DNA of 64,000 nucleotides from Prorocentrum cordatum. Lineage: Eukaryota > Sar > Dinophyceae > Prorocentrales > Prorocentraceae. A program made the position numbers and the translations under genes. The first letter of the stretch is position 1; each line of letters opens with the position of its first letter. The stretch covers positions 181,416 through 245,415 of the forward strand of contig CAUYUJ010000192.1 of the NCBI GenBank assembly GCA_963575745.1, in the 5' to 3' direction. The notes beneath the pieces were generated by a model. The model ran no database searches. It saw only the letters and a program-made list of their open reading frames with translations, and was not told the origin of the DNA. Shown here one piece after another: positions 21,241 through 31,640 of the stretch.

Positions 21241-21402
21241 GCGCAATGGGGGGCAGCGGGAGGGGAGGAGGGCTTCCAATACCCCCCCCCTGCTTATGAT
21301 GAGGCGCGAACCTTCTGTACATATGTAAGGTCCGCGCCGTCTGAGAAGCAGGGGTGCTTCTAAGCAGCCTTCCACTCTCCCCTATACCCCCTTGTGGGGG
21401 AA
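21241..21402 (+). mobile_element. Foldback family E, copy E2
   Basis: The centre is a near-perfect palindrome around TACATATGTA (GGCGCG..ACCTT on the left, AAGGT..CGCGCC on the right). The outer arms carry GGGAGGGGAGGAGGGCTTCC and its mirror, and AGAAGCAGGGGTGCTTCT follows. From 21,403 to 21,770 no gene is seen. Confidence 0.6.
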
Positions 21403-21773
21403 GGGTGCGCCGAAGGCGCGCCCCTGGGCCAAAGACGCCCGAGATGTTTGCGATAACGCAGGGCTCAAAGCGCTCTCTCCGCGAGGCTGCGCTCTGGGAA
21501 CGCGGACCCTCGACGCCGTGATTTCTTCACAACGTCGACCCCCAGAGGTCTGGACCCCTTCCCTGGTGCAGTTTTTCCGTGCCGCGCCGTTTTTTTGACG
21601 GCCCTGGGGTCTGGTAAGGGCCCCAGAGAATAGCGAAAGCCCTCCCGTCATGATTTTTCCACGGCGCGAGGGGGAACCCAATTACAGCACTGCTGGAAAC
21701 ATCTGTGCGATCTCTCTTCCCAGGAGCCGTGCGCCGCAGGGCACCGCCCCCGCGCCTGGACACCTCGAGGGAG

Positions 21774-23712
21774 CACGACGTCGACGCTGACGACGACGAC
21801 GACCACGACGACCACGACGACCACGACCACGACCATGACCACGACTACGACGACGACCACGACAACGACGAGGACAACGACGAGGACGACGACCACCACG
21901 ACGACGACGACGACTACGACGACGACGACGACGAAGACGAGGAGCTCGAGGACCACGAACACTACCACGACCACGGCGACGACGACGACGATGACGACGA
22001 CGACCACGCTTACGACGACGACCACGACGTCGACGACGACGAGGACAACGACGAGGACGACGACCATGCCCACAACGACGACACACCGACGACGACGACG
22101 ACTACGACGACGACGAGGAGGACGAGGACCACGAACACTACCACGACCACAGCGACGACGATGACGACGACGACGACGAGGACGACGACCACGACCACGA
22201 AAACGACGACGACAGGGACGACGAGGACGACGACCACGACCACGACGACGACGATGACGACGAGGACGACGACCACGAACACGCCGACGACACGAAACAC
22301 GACGACGACGCCGACGACGAGGACGATGACCACGACCACGACGACGACGACGCCGACGACGACGACGAGGACGACGACCACGACGACGACCACGACCACG
22401 ACAACGACGACGACGACGAGGACGATGACTACGATGACGACGGCGAGGACGACGACCACGACCACGACCACGACGACGACGACAGGGACGACGACGACGA
22501 CCACCACGACCTCGATGACGACGACGACCACGACGAGGACGACGACCACGAACACGACGGCGACGACGACGACGACAACATCGACGACGACGAAGACGAC
22601 GACCACGACGACGACGACGACGAGGACGACGGCAACGACCACGATCACGATGACGACGACGACGACGAGGAGGACGCCGACGACGCCGACGACGACGATG
22701 ATGACGACCATGGTCACGACCACGACGACGACGACGATCACAACGACGACGACCACGACCACGACCACGCCGACGACGAAGACGACGATGACTAGGACGA
22801 CGACCACCACCACCACCACAACGACCACGTTGACAGGGACGACGACCACGACCACAACGACGACGACGACCACGACAACGACGACCACGACGACGACGAT
22901 GACGACGACGACGACGAGGACGAGGACGACCACGGCTTCGACCACGACGACGACGGCGACGCACCGAGGACGACGACCACGACCACGACCACGATGACGA
23001 CGACGACAGGGACGACGACGACCACCACGACCATAACCACCACGACGACTACGACGACGAGGACAGACCACGACCTCGACGACGACGGCGACGACGACCA
23101 AGACCACGACCACGACGGCGACGACGAGGACGACGACCACGACCACGACCACGACGACGACGATCACGACCACGACGACGACAACATCGACAACCACGAC
23201 GACGACGAGGACGACGACCACGACCACGACCACGACAACGACGACCACGACGAAGACGACGACGACGAGGATGACGACCGCGACCACTACCACGACGACG
23301 ACGACGACGCCGAGGACGACGACCAAGACCATGACGATGACGACGACGAGGACGAGGACGACCACCACGACCACGACCACAACGACCACGACTGATACGA
23401 CGACGAGGACGACGACCGCGACCACGACCACGACGACGACGACGCTGACCTCGACCACTACCGCGACCACGACGACGAGGACGACGACCACGACCACGAC
23501 CAATAGACGACAACGACAACGAGGACGACGACCACGACGACGACGACGACGCTGACGACGACGACGAGGAGGACGACGACGAGGACGACGACGACGACGA
23601 GGACGACGACGACGACTACAACCACTTCCACGACCACGACCACGACGACGAGGTCGATGATCACGACCACTTCCACGACCATGACGACGACGATGATGAC
23701 GACGACGACGTC
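21774..23712. repeat. 1.9-kb GAC/CAC trinucleotide tract
   Basis: Almost entirely GAC with CAC, AAC and GAG variants. Frames of 430-500 codons are open on both strands (poly-Asp/His, poly-Thr, poly-Val, poly-Arg) because these triplets rarely make stops. It is treated as a repeat and not as coding sequence. Confidence 0.95.
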
Positions 23713-24482
23713 CCCGAGATCCGATGCTCCGTGGAAATGTGGAGCTGCCGGTTTCGGTGGAATTTTTGGTTCCTGGACGGCCTTCGTCGGGCCGTCAACA
23801 AACGAATCGGGAGGCAAAACTTGCCCCAGTCCCGTTCTATGGGAGCTCGCATCGAAGAACATGGAGCGCCGGAAGTCTGTGTCGAGCGGGCCCTTACGGG
23901 CTGCCTTTGGCCCCTCTGCGGCCGTTTTGGGCCCCAGCTTTCCCAGGCTTCCCGGGTGGGAGTGGAGCAGATCCCAGACGTGCGACATCTTGATCTTGCA
24001 CACGCGGTCCACGGATGCCCCGAGCCTCTTCCCAGGGGCTTGCTCCCTGAGGTTGTGGAGGCTCGTGTTCCTCCTGCGACCCTAGGGGCTGCAGACAGTC
24101 CGCAGGTGGTCGCGAGGTACTCGCCCGGCCTGTGAGCGCGAGAAAAAAACACAGGGTTTTGTTTTTCATCCTGAGACTTTTTGTTGACGGTCCCAGGGCC
24201 TGGTTATGGCCCGCGCAGAGGCTGAGAATTGCGAAACAAAAACCGCCATCCAGGGGTGTGTATCGGCCAGTGGGGCCCAGGCCACGCCAGTGGGGACGCG
24301 GGGGTTGCTAAGATGCCCCCGGCCTGAGGTGCCCCCAGCTTCGCCCTCCATTTTGGAGTCCACTGGGCCTTCTCTGGCCTCGTGGGCGGTGCTCTGGAGG
24401 CCGCGGGGGCCTCATTGGCAATCCTTGGGGCACACGGGGCCAGCGATCGGTCAAGCGATGCCCATCGAAGAAGGAAGCACAC
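23713..24482. other. No gene recognised
   Basis: GC-rich DNA between the GAC tract and foldback A5. Open frames on both strands are short and lack recognisable motifs. Confidence 0.45.
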
Positions 24483-24641
24483 CATGAACATGAACTTTCG
24501 GCGCTCCGCGCGGATTTCTTGGATAGCGCTGGGCCCCCGGCGGCGCCGCCCCTGGCGCGCTCCGCGCGCCAGAGAGGTGGGCCTAGGCGCCGATCCAAGC
24601 CATCCGCGCGGAGCGCCATCAGTTTATGTTTATGCCCTTTT
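24483..24641 (+). mobile_element. Foldback family A, full copy A5
   Basis: GGCGCTCCGCGCGGAT in the left arm is mirrored exactly by ATCCGCGCGGAGCGCC at 24,602-24,617, with CTTGGAT/ATCCAAG next. The outer ends are ACATGAAC and GTTTATGTTTATG. The inner hairpin is TGGCGCGC-TCC-GCGCGCCA, as in A1. Confidence 0.75.
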
Positions 24642-25059
24642 TGTTTTCTTTTTTTGATCAGACTTCCACCTCGTCTCGTGGCCGCGGAGCTGGGCCTCGT
24701 GAGAGGTGCTTTGGAGGCCGTGGAGGGGCCGCCTCGGAAATCCTTGGGGCACCTTGGGGCCAAGGGCACGCCCAGCAACCTCCGAGGGACAGGAATCTGT
24801 TGGTCGTCGTCGTCATCGTCGTCGGTCGAGCGATGCCCAGAGGTCCACCTTGTGGCCGCGGAGCTGGGCATGGCGTCGCAGTCCGTGGGGCCCACGGGCG
24901 CCCGGGTGGTGACCGTCACGAACGTCTCGGGCAGGCCGCCTGCACGTGGGGTTCCGCGGGCCGTCGCCCGGTGCGCATGATCCACGGCGTCTGCGCGTGT
25001 GCGCTCCGTGGGCAGTTTTTGGGCGCGCTCGCCCTCCCTCTTCCCCCTTCCCTTCCACC

Positions 25060-25470
25060 TCCTCCTCCTCCTCCTCCTCCTCCTCCTCCTCCTCCTCCTC
25101 CTCCTCCTCCTCCTCCTCCTCCTCCTCCTCCTCCTCCTCCTCCTCCTCCTCCTCCTCCTCCCTCCTCCTCCTCCTCCTCCCCTCCTCCTCCTCCTCCTCC
25201 TCCTCCCCTCCTCCTCCTTCTCCTCCTCCTCCTCCTCCTCGTCCTCCTCCTTCTCCCCCTCCTCCTCCCCCCTCCTTCTTCTCCTCCTTCTTCTCCTCCT
25301 TCTATCCCTCCTCCTCCTATCCCTCCTCCTCCTCCTATCCCTCCTCCTCGTACCTCTCCTCCTCTTTCTCCTTCTCCTCCTCGCGCTCCTCCTCCCCCTC
25401 CTCCTCCCCCTCCTCTTCCTCTTCCTCCTCCTCCTCCTCCTCCTCCTCCTCCTCCTCCTCCTCCTCCTCC
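25060..25470 (+). repeat. CCT microsatellite
   Basis: A long run of CCT with CCC, TTC and TAT interruptions. The poly-Leu, poly-Pro or poly-Ser frames it opens on the plus strand, and the Glu/Gly/Arg frames on the minus strand, are artefacts. Confidence 0.95.
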
Positions 25471-25473
25471 CCG

Positions 25474-25555
25474 AAGCACAAACTTGTGGCGCTCCGCGCG
25501 GACCTCTTGGATCCGCGCCGCTCCATCCAAGACATCCGCGCGGAGCGTTGTTCCT
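25474..25555 (+). mobile_element. Foldback family A, short copy A6 inside CCT tract
   Basis: The left GGCGCTCCGCGCGGAC and CTCTTGGATC are mirrored by ATCCAAGACATCCGCGCGG. The inner hairpin segment is missing, leaving a compact hairpin with a loop of roughly 12 bases, embedded in CCT repeats. Confidence 0.65.
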
Positions 25556-25667
25556 CCTCTGAGGATCTCCCCGGGGGGCGCGGGTCCCGAGGGACACGGG
25601 CCCCGTGGTTTCTGGCCGTTCTCGGGCTCCCGGGGGCCCTTTCCTCGGGCCCCGGGGCTGGCAGGAA

Positions 25668-25880
25668 GGGGCTCCAGAGGAGGATCTCCTCCAGGGGGAA
25701 GGCCCTTTCCTCCAGGGGGATCTCCTCCAGGAGGATGTCCTCCAGGAGGATCTCCTCCAGGAGGATCTCCTCCAGGGGGAAGGGGCTCCAGAGGAGGATC
25801 TCCTCCTCCTCCTCCTCCTCCTCCTCCTCCAGGGGACACAAGTCCTGGAGGAGGATCTCCTCCAGGACTTGTGTCCCTCC
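25668..25880 (+). repeat. 15-bp palindromic tandem array
   Basis: Repeated GGAGGATCTCCTCCAG units. Each unit is self-complementary (GGAGGATCTCCTCC), so the array can fold in many registers. An interior CCT run lies at 25,800-25,830. The interval 25,556-25,667 holds no gene. Confidence 0.85.
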
Positions 25881-26014
25881 GGGCCCACTTCCTCCGTGCT
25901 GGACGGTCACTCCTTGTCCCGGTGTGCGTGGCTGAAGCGCGTGGCTGACGAGGAATTCCGTGGCCAGGATTCTTGTTGTTGTCGTCGTTCTCGCCCACGG
26001 CCCCCACGCGACCA

Positions 26015-26130
26015 AGCCGCGACACATCCGCGACCCACCCCGCGACCCGCCCGCGACACGCCCGCGACCCACTCGCGACCCACCCGCGACCCACCCCGCG
26101 ACCCACCCGCGACCCACCCCTCGCCCGCCC
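26015..26130 (+). repeat. CGCGACCCACC minisatellite
   Basis: About ten copies of a 10-11 bp unit. From 26,131 to 26,367 no gene is seen; CCACTGGAGG-like words recur between 26,282 and 26,370. Confidence 0.85.
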
Positions 26131-26367
26131 CTTCCTCTTATCCGCAACTGAGGGGTGCTCCATCTGTTTTTTCTCACAAATCCGCGGACGACATGTTTCA
26201 GAAGACGATCCTGGGCGCCTTTCGTTGTCGCTTAGTTTGGCTTTTCTGCGCCTCCCAGTGGTCCGCAATGGTTTTCTCGCGCCACTGGAGGCCACTGGAG
26301 GCCGCATAGAGTCGCTGTAGGATCCACTGGAGACCCCTGGAGGCTCGCGGAGGACCACTGGAGGCTA

Positions 26368-26549
26368 CTAGGGTTAAGTCGGGCTTGTCCCTCTACAGGA
26401 AGAATATTCAAAAGTAGTCAAACATAGTCTGGGGACGATTTTTGTCATATGAAAAACCACGTTTGCTTATTTTGGGGATGTCTTGAAAGTTGTTTTATTT
26501 GTCGTCCAAAATCCGCCTCTGGGAGGACATGCCCGATCTAACACTAGGG
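26368..26549 (+). mobile_element. Foldback family B, copy B1
   Basis: The left end CTAGGGTTAAGTCGGGCTTG and TCCCTCTACAGG are mirrored on the right by CCTCTGGGAGGACATGCCCG and CTAACACTAG. The interior is AT-rich. It matches B2, B3 and the partial B4. TCTACAGG resembles a 3' splice acceptor. Confidence 0.65.
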
Positions 26550-26752
26550 GCCACTGGAGGAGCTACTGCGCCCACTCAGGTGATTACGAAAGGCCCTCTT
26601 CTGAAACGTGCGTGCACCGTACCGCGCTAGCGCCCCTGGAGGGGTCGTCGAACCTCAACCTGGGCGTGGCACGGTGCACAGATTTCTCTGGCCGCAAGCA
26701 GACTAATGCACCGTACCCCGCGCTGGTGGATTGGCCTGAAGAGAGTCCAGAT

Positions 26753-26955
26753 GTATGATGTTCCGACCTTCTTTAGCCTTGATCACCAGAAAGAAATTCG
26801 AATACCACGAAATTACCGAATCTTTTCACGTGCCCGGCCCTGGGAGGCGATACTCGTTCGACATTGTTTCGTTTTTTTTTCTGGGCGTTCGAATTTATTT
26901 CTGGGATGTGGTCCTTGTAAGTACGATGGGAGCAACATAAGTCCAGACATGGTAC
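26753..26955 (+). mobile_element. Foldback family H, copy H2
   Basis: CCAGAAAGAAATTCGAA at 26,786-26,802 is mirrored 16/17 by TTCGAATTTATTTCTGG at 26,888-26,904. GATCACCAGAA, GGGAGGCGAT, CGACATTGTTTCG and GTACGATGGGAGCAACAT are shared with H1. Confidence 0.65.
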
Positions 26956-27107
26956 GGTGAAGGGCCCGCCGTTCGCGTATCAGAAGACTCCCAGACGGGG
27001 TCCGAGTGCATTCGGGGGCGTCCAAGAGTAGGAGATGACTGGGGTTGAGTGTGTCTTTTGAAGCAAACTAGATCCAAAAGCTAAGCTCTTTACACATTCT
27101 TTATAAT

Positions 27108-27345
27108 ACTCTGATTCAATTCTGGCCCGAAACTTTGTTTCATCTCTGATTTTTGCTGAAACTCTGATGTAGCTCTGCTCTGAACTCCGATTTCACTCTG
27201 ATTCGGCTCTGTCCACAGCCGCTGAGAGCAGAGGCGAATCAGAGCTAAGTCAGAGTTACGTCAGAGTTCCAGAACCAGAGCTAAATCGGAGTTTCAGCTA
27301 AGCAGAGATGGATCAGATATTCAGGCCAGAATCAAAACAGAGTTT
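27108..27345. repeat. 240-bp near-palindrome of CTCTGA sub-repeats
   Basis: Arms of about 105-120 bp pair around TCCACAGC at about 27,211. Examples are GCTGAAACTC, ATTCTGGCC, GATTCGGCTCTG and their mirrors. The arms are themselves made of CTCTGATTT-like 18-20 bp sub-repeats. It could extrude as a cruciform. Confidence 0.7.
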
Positions 27346-27439
27346 AATCAGAGTGTCATCAGAGTTCTGGCAGTTCGGGGCTGAGGGCGCGGGGCGCGCT
27401 GCGCAAGTGCGCATGCCTTCTGCAAATGCAGGGGGCACG

Positions 27440-27660
27440 ATGGGCGAGAACGGGGGCGGGAGCGAAAGCGGGAACGAGGGCGGGAGCGACGTCGGGAACG
27501 AAAGCGAAAACGAGGGCGGGAGCGAAGGTTGGAGCCAGGGCGGGAACGAGGGGGGGAACGACGGCGAGAACGAGGGCGGGAGCGAAGGCGGGAATGAGGG
27601 ACGGAGCGAGGGCGAATGCGAGGACGGGAGCGAGGGCGGGAACGAAGGCAGGAGCGACAA
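27440..27660 (+). repeat. 12-bp minisatellite (GGGAACGAGGGC)
   Basis: About 18 units of GGGAACGAGGGC or GGGAGCGAAGGC. The same unit occurs in reverse at 29,298-29,458. The open frames (Gly-Asn/Ser-Glu) are repeat-derived. From 27,661 to 28,877 I see a CCT run at 27,823-27,865 and no gene. Confidence 0.85.
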
Positions 27661-28877
27661 CGGCGGCCTTCCTCGGGGTGGGGGGGGGGGCGGCGCCGGC
27701 CACCGAGAGCGCGGCTGAGGCACTCTGCTTCCCGCGGCTGGCCCCTGCCCCGCGACGACCGCCAAAGTCGAGGCTCGAAGGCTCCCGATGGCGTTTCTGA
27801 CTATTTCTTCGTCCTCGTTGTCCTCCTTCTCCTCCTCCTCCTCCTCCTCCTCCTCTTCCTCCTTTATGGGGGGCGGGCGACCGGGGAGGATGAGTGACAG
27901 GGCTCCGAGTCTCGAGCCCAGACCCTCGGAGGCAACAGCCACCCCAAACCTCACACAATCTTCGAGCCTCAGACCTCCCCCCCCAGTCCTCGCCCCCCCC
28001 CCTTCCCCCTCCTCCCCCTCCGCTTCCTCCTCGCACTGCATATGCCCTGGCAGTGTGGGGTTTTTATGTTTTGATTTCCCTACGTGAAGGCGGAAATCCT
28101 GGAAATCCTCGGAGGGAAGGGGATGAGGAGTTGGATCCAGGATCGAAGCGCTCGAAGGTCGCACGTGTTTGGTGTGTTGCTGTTCTGTGGCCGAGGGACT
28201 TCGCGTCGCCGCGGCCGGCCCCCCGTTGGAGCCTCTGGCCAGAACAAGAGTAGCGATTTTGAGAGGGCCGCCGGATGCCGCGCAACGAGCTCGGGCCGGG
28301 CGAAAGGGGGGGATTGGGAAAGGGGGCGTCACGAAATTTGCTGCATGCAGCTGGTTTCGGCCTCACCGAGGGGGCCATTCCTCGATACATAGCCGCCCCC
28401 GGCGCCAGGAGGCGCCGGGAAAATCAGTTACGTGAGCTGATTCTCAAACCCCCCCTTTGCTATCCCCCCCTTTCGCCCGACCCGACGAGCGCGAGGCTGA
28501 GTTTTTTTTCCTCACTTCGGTCTTGACTGGCAGCTCCCAGGCCCTTGGGCCGCCCAAAACGATCCAGCAACCAGTTCCTAGAAGGGGTCGAGAGGTTTGG
28601 GAAGCATGCTTCGAAACAACGGCCCGTATGAAGTCGGTGCGTTTGGGCGTTGTTATACCTTTTGCTGTGCCTCTGGGAGGTTCTCGCAACCGTGGATCAT
28701 TCCCCCCGAAGATTTTGGTCCGGGCCCACACCGACCTTCGGCGACACGCGTTCGAGAGGGGGTGGCGCAGGAACGATGGGGCGCGCGCGGGCACGGATAA
28801 AAGAACGGAAAAGCGAAGGAGGAAAAGGAGAGGAGGGGAGGGAAGCGGCACACAGGAGAGAAGAAAACAAGGCTTGG

Positions 28878-29008
28878 GCTTGGCATCGCTCGGACGTGTG
28901 CATGCTTTCTCGGCGAGAATCATCGAGGACCACCCTGGACCATCGAGCAGAACAAACACGCACGAAACCGAAACATGCACGGGAAATGGACGTCCGAGCG
29001 ACGGCAAG
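28878..29008 (+). mobile_element. Foldback family C, copy C3
   Basis: The left end CTTGGCATCGCTCGGACGTG is mirrored by GGACGTCCGAGCGACGGCAA at the right. The interior has CTCGGCGAGAATCATCGAGG and CACGCACGAAACCGAAACA, shared with C4. A GA run follows at 29,155-29,182. Confidence 0.7.
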
Positions 29009-29149
29009 TGGGCGCGCGGGGGCACGCGGCGGCCCTGCGCACTCGCGGTCGTTCGAACAAGAGCCCGCGCAATCGGGCGCCATCCCCGTCACGCGCCCTG
29101 ACAGCGACTTTTGCCACCAGCTGCACAAGCGCTGGGGCCCAGAAGACAT

Positions 29150-29193
<44 letters not shown>

Positions 29194-29297
29194 AACGGGA
29201 GCGGTAACGGAGACGGAGACACAGCGGGAGAGAGCGGGGGAGCGGCTTCGCTTACAGGCGCCGCGCGGCGGGGAGGGACAGGGAAAAAACCCTTCGG

Positions 29298-29640
29298 TCC
29301 CGCCTTCGCTCCCGCCCTCGTTCCCGCCCTTAGCTTCGCCTTCGTTCTCGCCTTCGTTCCCGCCTTCGTTCCCGCCTTCGTTCCCGCCCTCGTTCTCGCC
29401 GTCGTTCCCGCCCTCGTTCCCGCCCTCGTTTTCGCCTTCGTTCTCGCTCTCATTCCGGGGCCGCCCAAGGGCCGTCTGGGGAGCCCAGGGGCCGCCAGGG
29501 GAAATCAGACTTGCAAAAAGTTTTTCGGCCAGACTTCAAACAAACCTCAAACAGACTCTAAAGATGACTCAAACAGACCTCAATCAGAGTTTGACCCAAA
29601 GCAGACCTCAAACATATTTCAAGCATACCCACCCAAGAGA
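29298..29640 (-). repeat. 12-bp minisatellite (reverse) plus AAACAGACCTC array
   Basis: 29,298-29,458 is the reverse complement unit of the 27,440 array (CTTCGTTCCCGC). It is followed at about 29,505-29,640 by CAAACAGACCTCAA-like units. The order mirrors 27.1-27.66 kb. From 29,641 to 30,360 no gene is seen; 29,985-30,075 is GACGAC-rich. Confidence 0.75.
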
Positions 29641-30359
29641 TATCGCATGTTACCCCCCCTCCTTGCCCCCCCCCCTTAGCGGTAACGCACTAGCCCCGAT
29701 CCCGCGCGATCCGAGGCAGCCTAGGGCATGTGTGCATGCGGGCGTGCACTATAATGCACGCAGGAAACTGTTTCTTGAGGGTCCAGCAATCACCCGGGTT
29801 ATCGGGTTCGCCCCCCCTCCCCTCCCGGCCCAGGATAACCTAACCTAGCCGTTTGTGTAGGTCCGGGGGGCGGGCGCAGGGAGCTTGCAGGGAACGCTGT
29901 GTTCAACGGCGCGGTGGTGTTCGCCACAGCATGATGGTGTTTGGATGCACGTTGGCGAAGCGTTGGGGCTTGGAGTGGCACGGGGAGACGACGACAGACG
30001 ACAGACGACGATAGATGACGGTAAACGACGACGAACGACGACGACACCGACGACCGACGACGACCGACGCCGTCCATAGGCATCTTTACGTGCACGTGAG
30101 CAGCGCGTACACAGGCATTGCGTTGTGCACAGGCAGCGAAGCGGTTTGGTGCGCGCATTTGTTGCTGTTGCAGCAAGATCTTCTGGGCCCCCCAAAACGG
30201 GACCGTTCCATGCGCATGAAAAGTCAATAGTCACGAATAGCTTACACATTAGATTTGTTACGTTCGGATCCCCCACGATTTTCTGGGGTTTGGTCCTGCC
30301 GGGGGCCTTGGACATGTACTTATTTGCGTGGTGTACAAAAGCTCTTTGGTGCACCTGAA

Positions 30360-30560
30360 CTGCGGTGCGCGACTATGGTGCTGAAGCAGTAACCGTGGTG
30401 CACATACGCGTCGTCGTGTTCACAGGCAGTGTGTTTGGTGTACACAGGCGCTGCGGTGCACACGGGACTTGTGGTGTACAGAGGCATTGCGGTGTACGCA
30501 AGCATTGTTGTGTAGACAGGCGCTGCGGTTTACACGAGCAGCTGTGGTGTGCAAGGGCGT
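30360..30560 (+). repeat. 18-bp tandem array (GCGGTGTACACAGGC type)
   Basis: Recurring GGCGCTGCGGTGCACACG-like units at 18-bp spacing, clearest from 30,440. The minus frame gives a six-residue repeat rich in Pro-Gln-Cys, which is repeat-derived. Confidence 0.75.
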
Positions 30561-30589
30561 CGTGGCCAAACACTAAGTAATTCACCAGG

Positions 30590-30970
30590 GTTTATGGCAT
30601 CGGGGACGCGAATATAGTATACTTTGCGAGGGTTTGTTGACCCGGGGGCGCAAGTACGGTTTCATTTGCAAGGCTTTAGGGCCTTGGATACGCGAGTACC
30701 CAAACATTTGCGACATATGATGGTTTCGGGTACGCGAGCACGTAAGTATTTACAAAAGGTTTATGGCTTCGGGGAAACGAATTCTATGCAATCTAAAATG
30801 GATTATGGCTTCGGGGACGCGAGTATTATGCAATATACAAAAGGTTATGGCTTCGGGGACGCGAGTCTTGAGTAACCTACAATTGTTTATGGCTTCGGGG
30901 GCGCGAGTATGGTGTAATCTGCTGGGGGTTATGTCCTTAGGGACGCGAGTACCATGTATTTTCTACGTGT
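30590..30970 (+). repeat. 42-bp tandem array (TATGGCTTCGGGGACGCGAG)
   Basis: Units start TTATGGCTTCGGGGACGCGA. Spacing is exactly 42 bp from about 30,765 to 30,930, and earlier units are more diverged. The plus frame repeats a 14-residue word starting MASGTR. No start context or flanking domain supports a gene. Confidence 0.8.
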
Positions 30971-31137
30971 CCCACGACCACTCGGGAATTCAGACAACGA
31001 AATTCGGGGATGCTAACCAGGACGACTTCGGACTGTAAACTGCAAGTGGTTCAGGGAGCTGCAAGCCTAATCTTTGCAGCCTGATGGCCCCGCAAGGGGG
31101 CCGGCGGATTTGTATGTATGTAGAAAAACCACAAACG

Positions 31138-31500
31138 TACACACACACACGCGCGCACGCGCGCAACAACAGCAACACAAACACACACACACACACACGC
31201 GAATAAGAATCGGCGCGCAGCAGCGAGAGCCCCCCGGACGAGCTCGCCACCCTCTGGGGGCTCTTCGGCCAGTTGCAGGACACGCCCGGTGATCCCCCCC
31301 CCCAGTAGCGACGGGGGGAACTCTTCCTCCTCCTCTTTCCCCTCCTGTTCCTCCTCCTCTTCCTCCTCCTCCTCCTCCTCTCCTCCTCCTCCTCCTCCTC
31401 TCCTCCTCCTCTGCCTCCTCCTCCTCCTCCTCCTCCTCCTCCTCCTCCCCCTCCTTCTCCTCCTCCTCCTCCTCCTCCTCCTCCTCCCCTCCTCTGTCCT
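31138..31500 (+). repeat. CA run and CCT tract
   Basis: CA/CG dinucleotide runs cover 31,138-31,200. CCT repeats cover 31,322-31,497, and another CCT tract lies at 31,779-31,873. No gene is present between them. Confidence 0.85.
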
Positions 31501-31510
31501 TCTTCTGTCC

Positions 31511-31640
31511 TCCTCCATTCGGCGGCGAGCGAAGGGGGGAGGAGAGAAGGAGGAGGCCCTCTCAGAAGGTGGTGGGGCGTCTCAGAGGCCCTCGCGCGTT
31601 CTGAGAGGTGTTCTGGTCTTCGGGGAAGGCCCCCCTGGCT
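31511..31640 (+). mobile_element. Foldback family F, partial copy F3
   Basis: GGCGGCGAGCGAAGGGGGGA, CTCTCAGAAGG and TTCGGGGAAGGC match the left part of F2. From 31,641 to 32,163 no gene is recognised. Confidence 0.45.

Noticed and set aside
21705-23503. Open frames of 430-500 codons on both strands
   Set aside because: They are direct consequences of GAC/CAC triplets, which rarely form stops. Translations are near-homopolymers without domains.
24308-26358. Very long frames over the CCT tract (up to about 526 codons)
   Set aside because: Open because of CCT repeats. Flanking parts belong to foldback A and other repeats, and no domain is visible.
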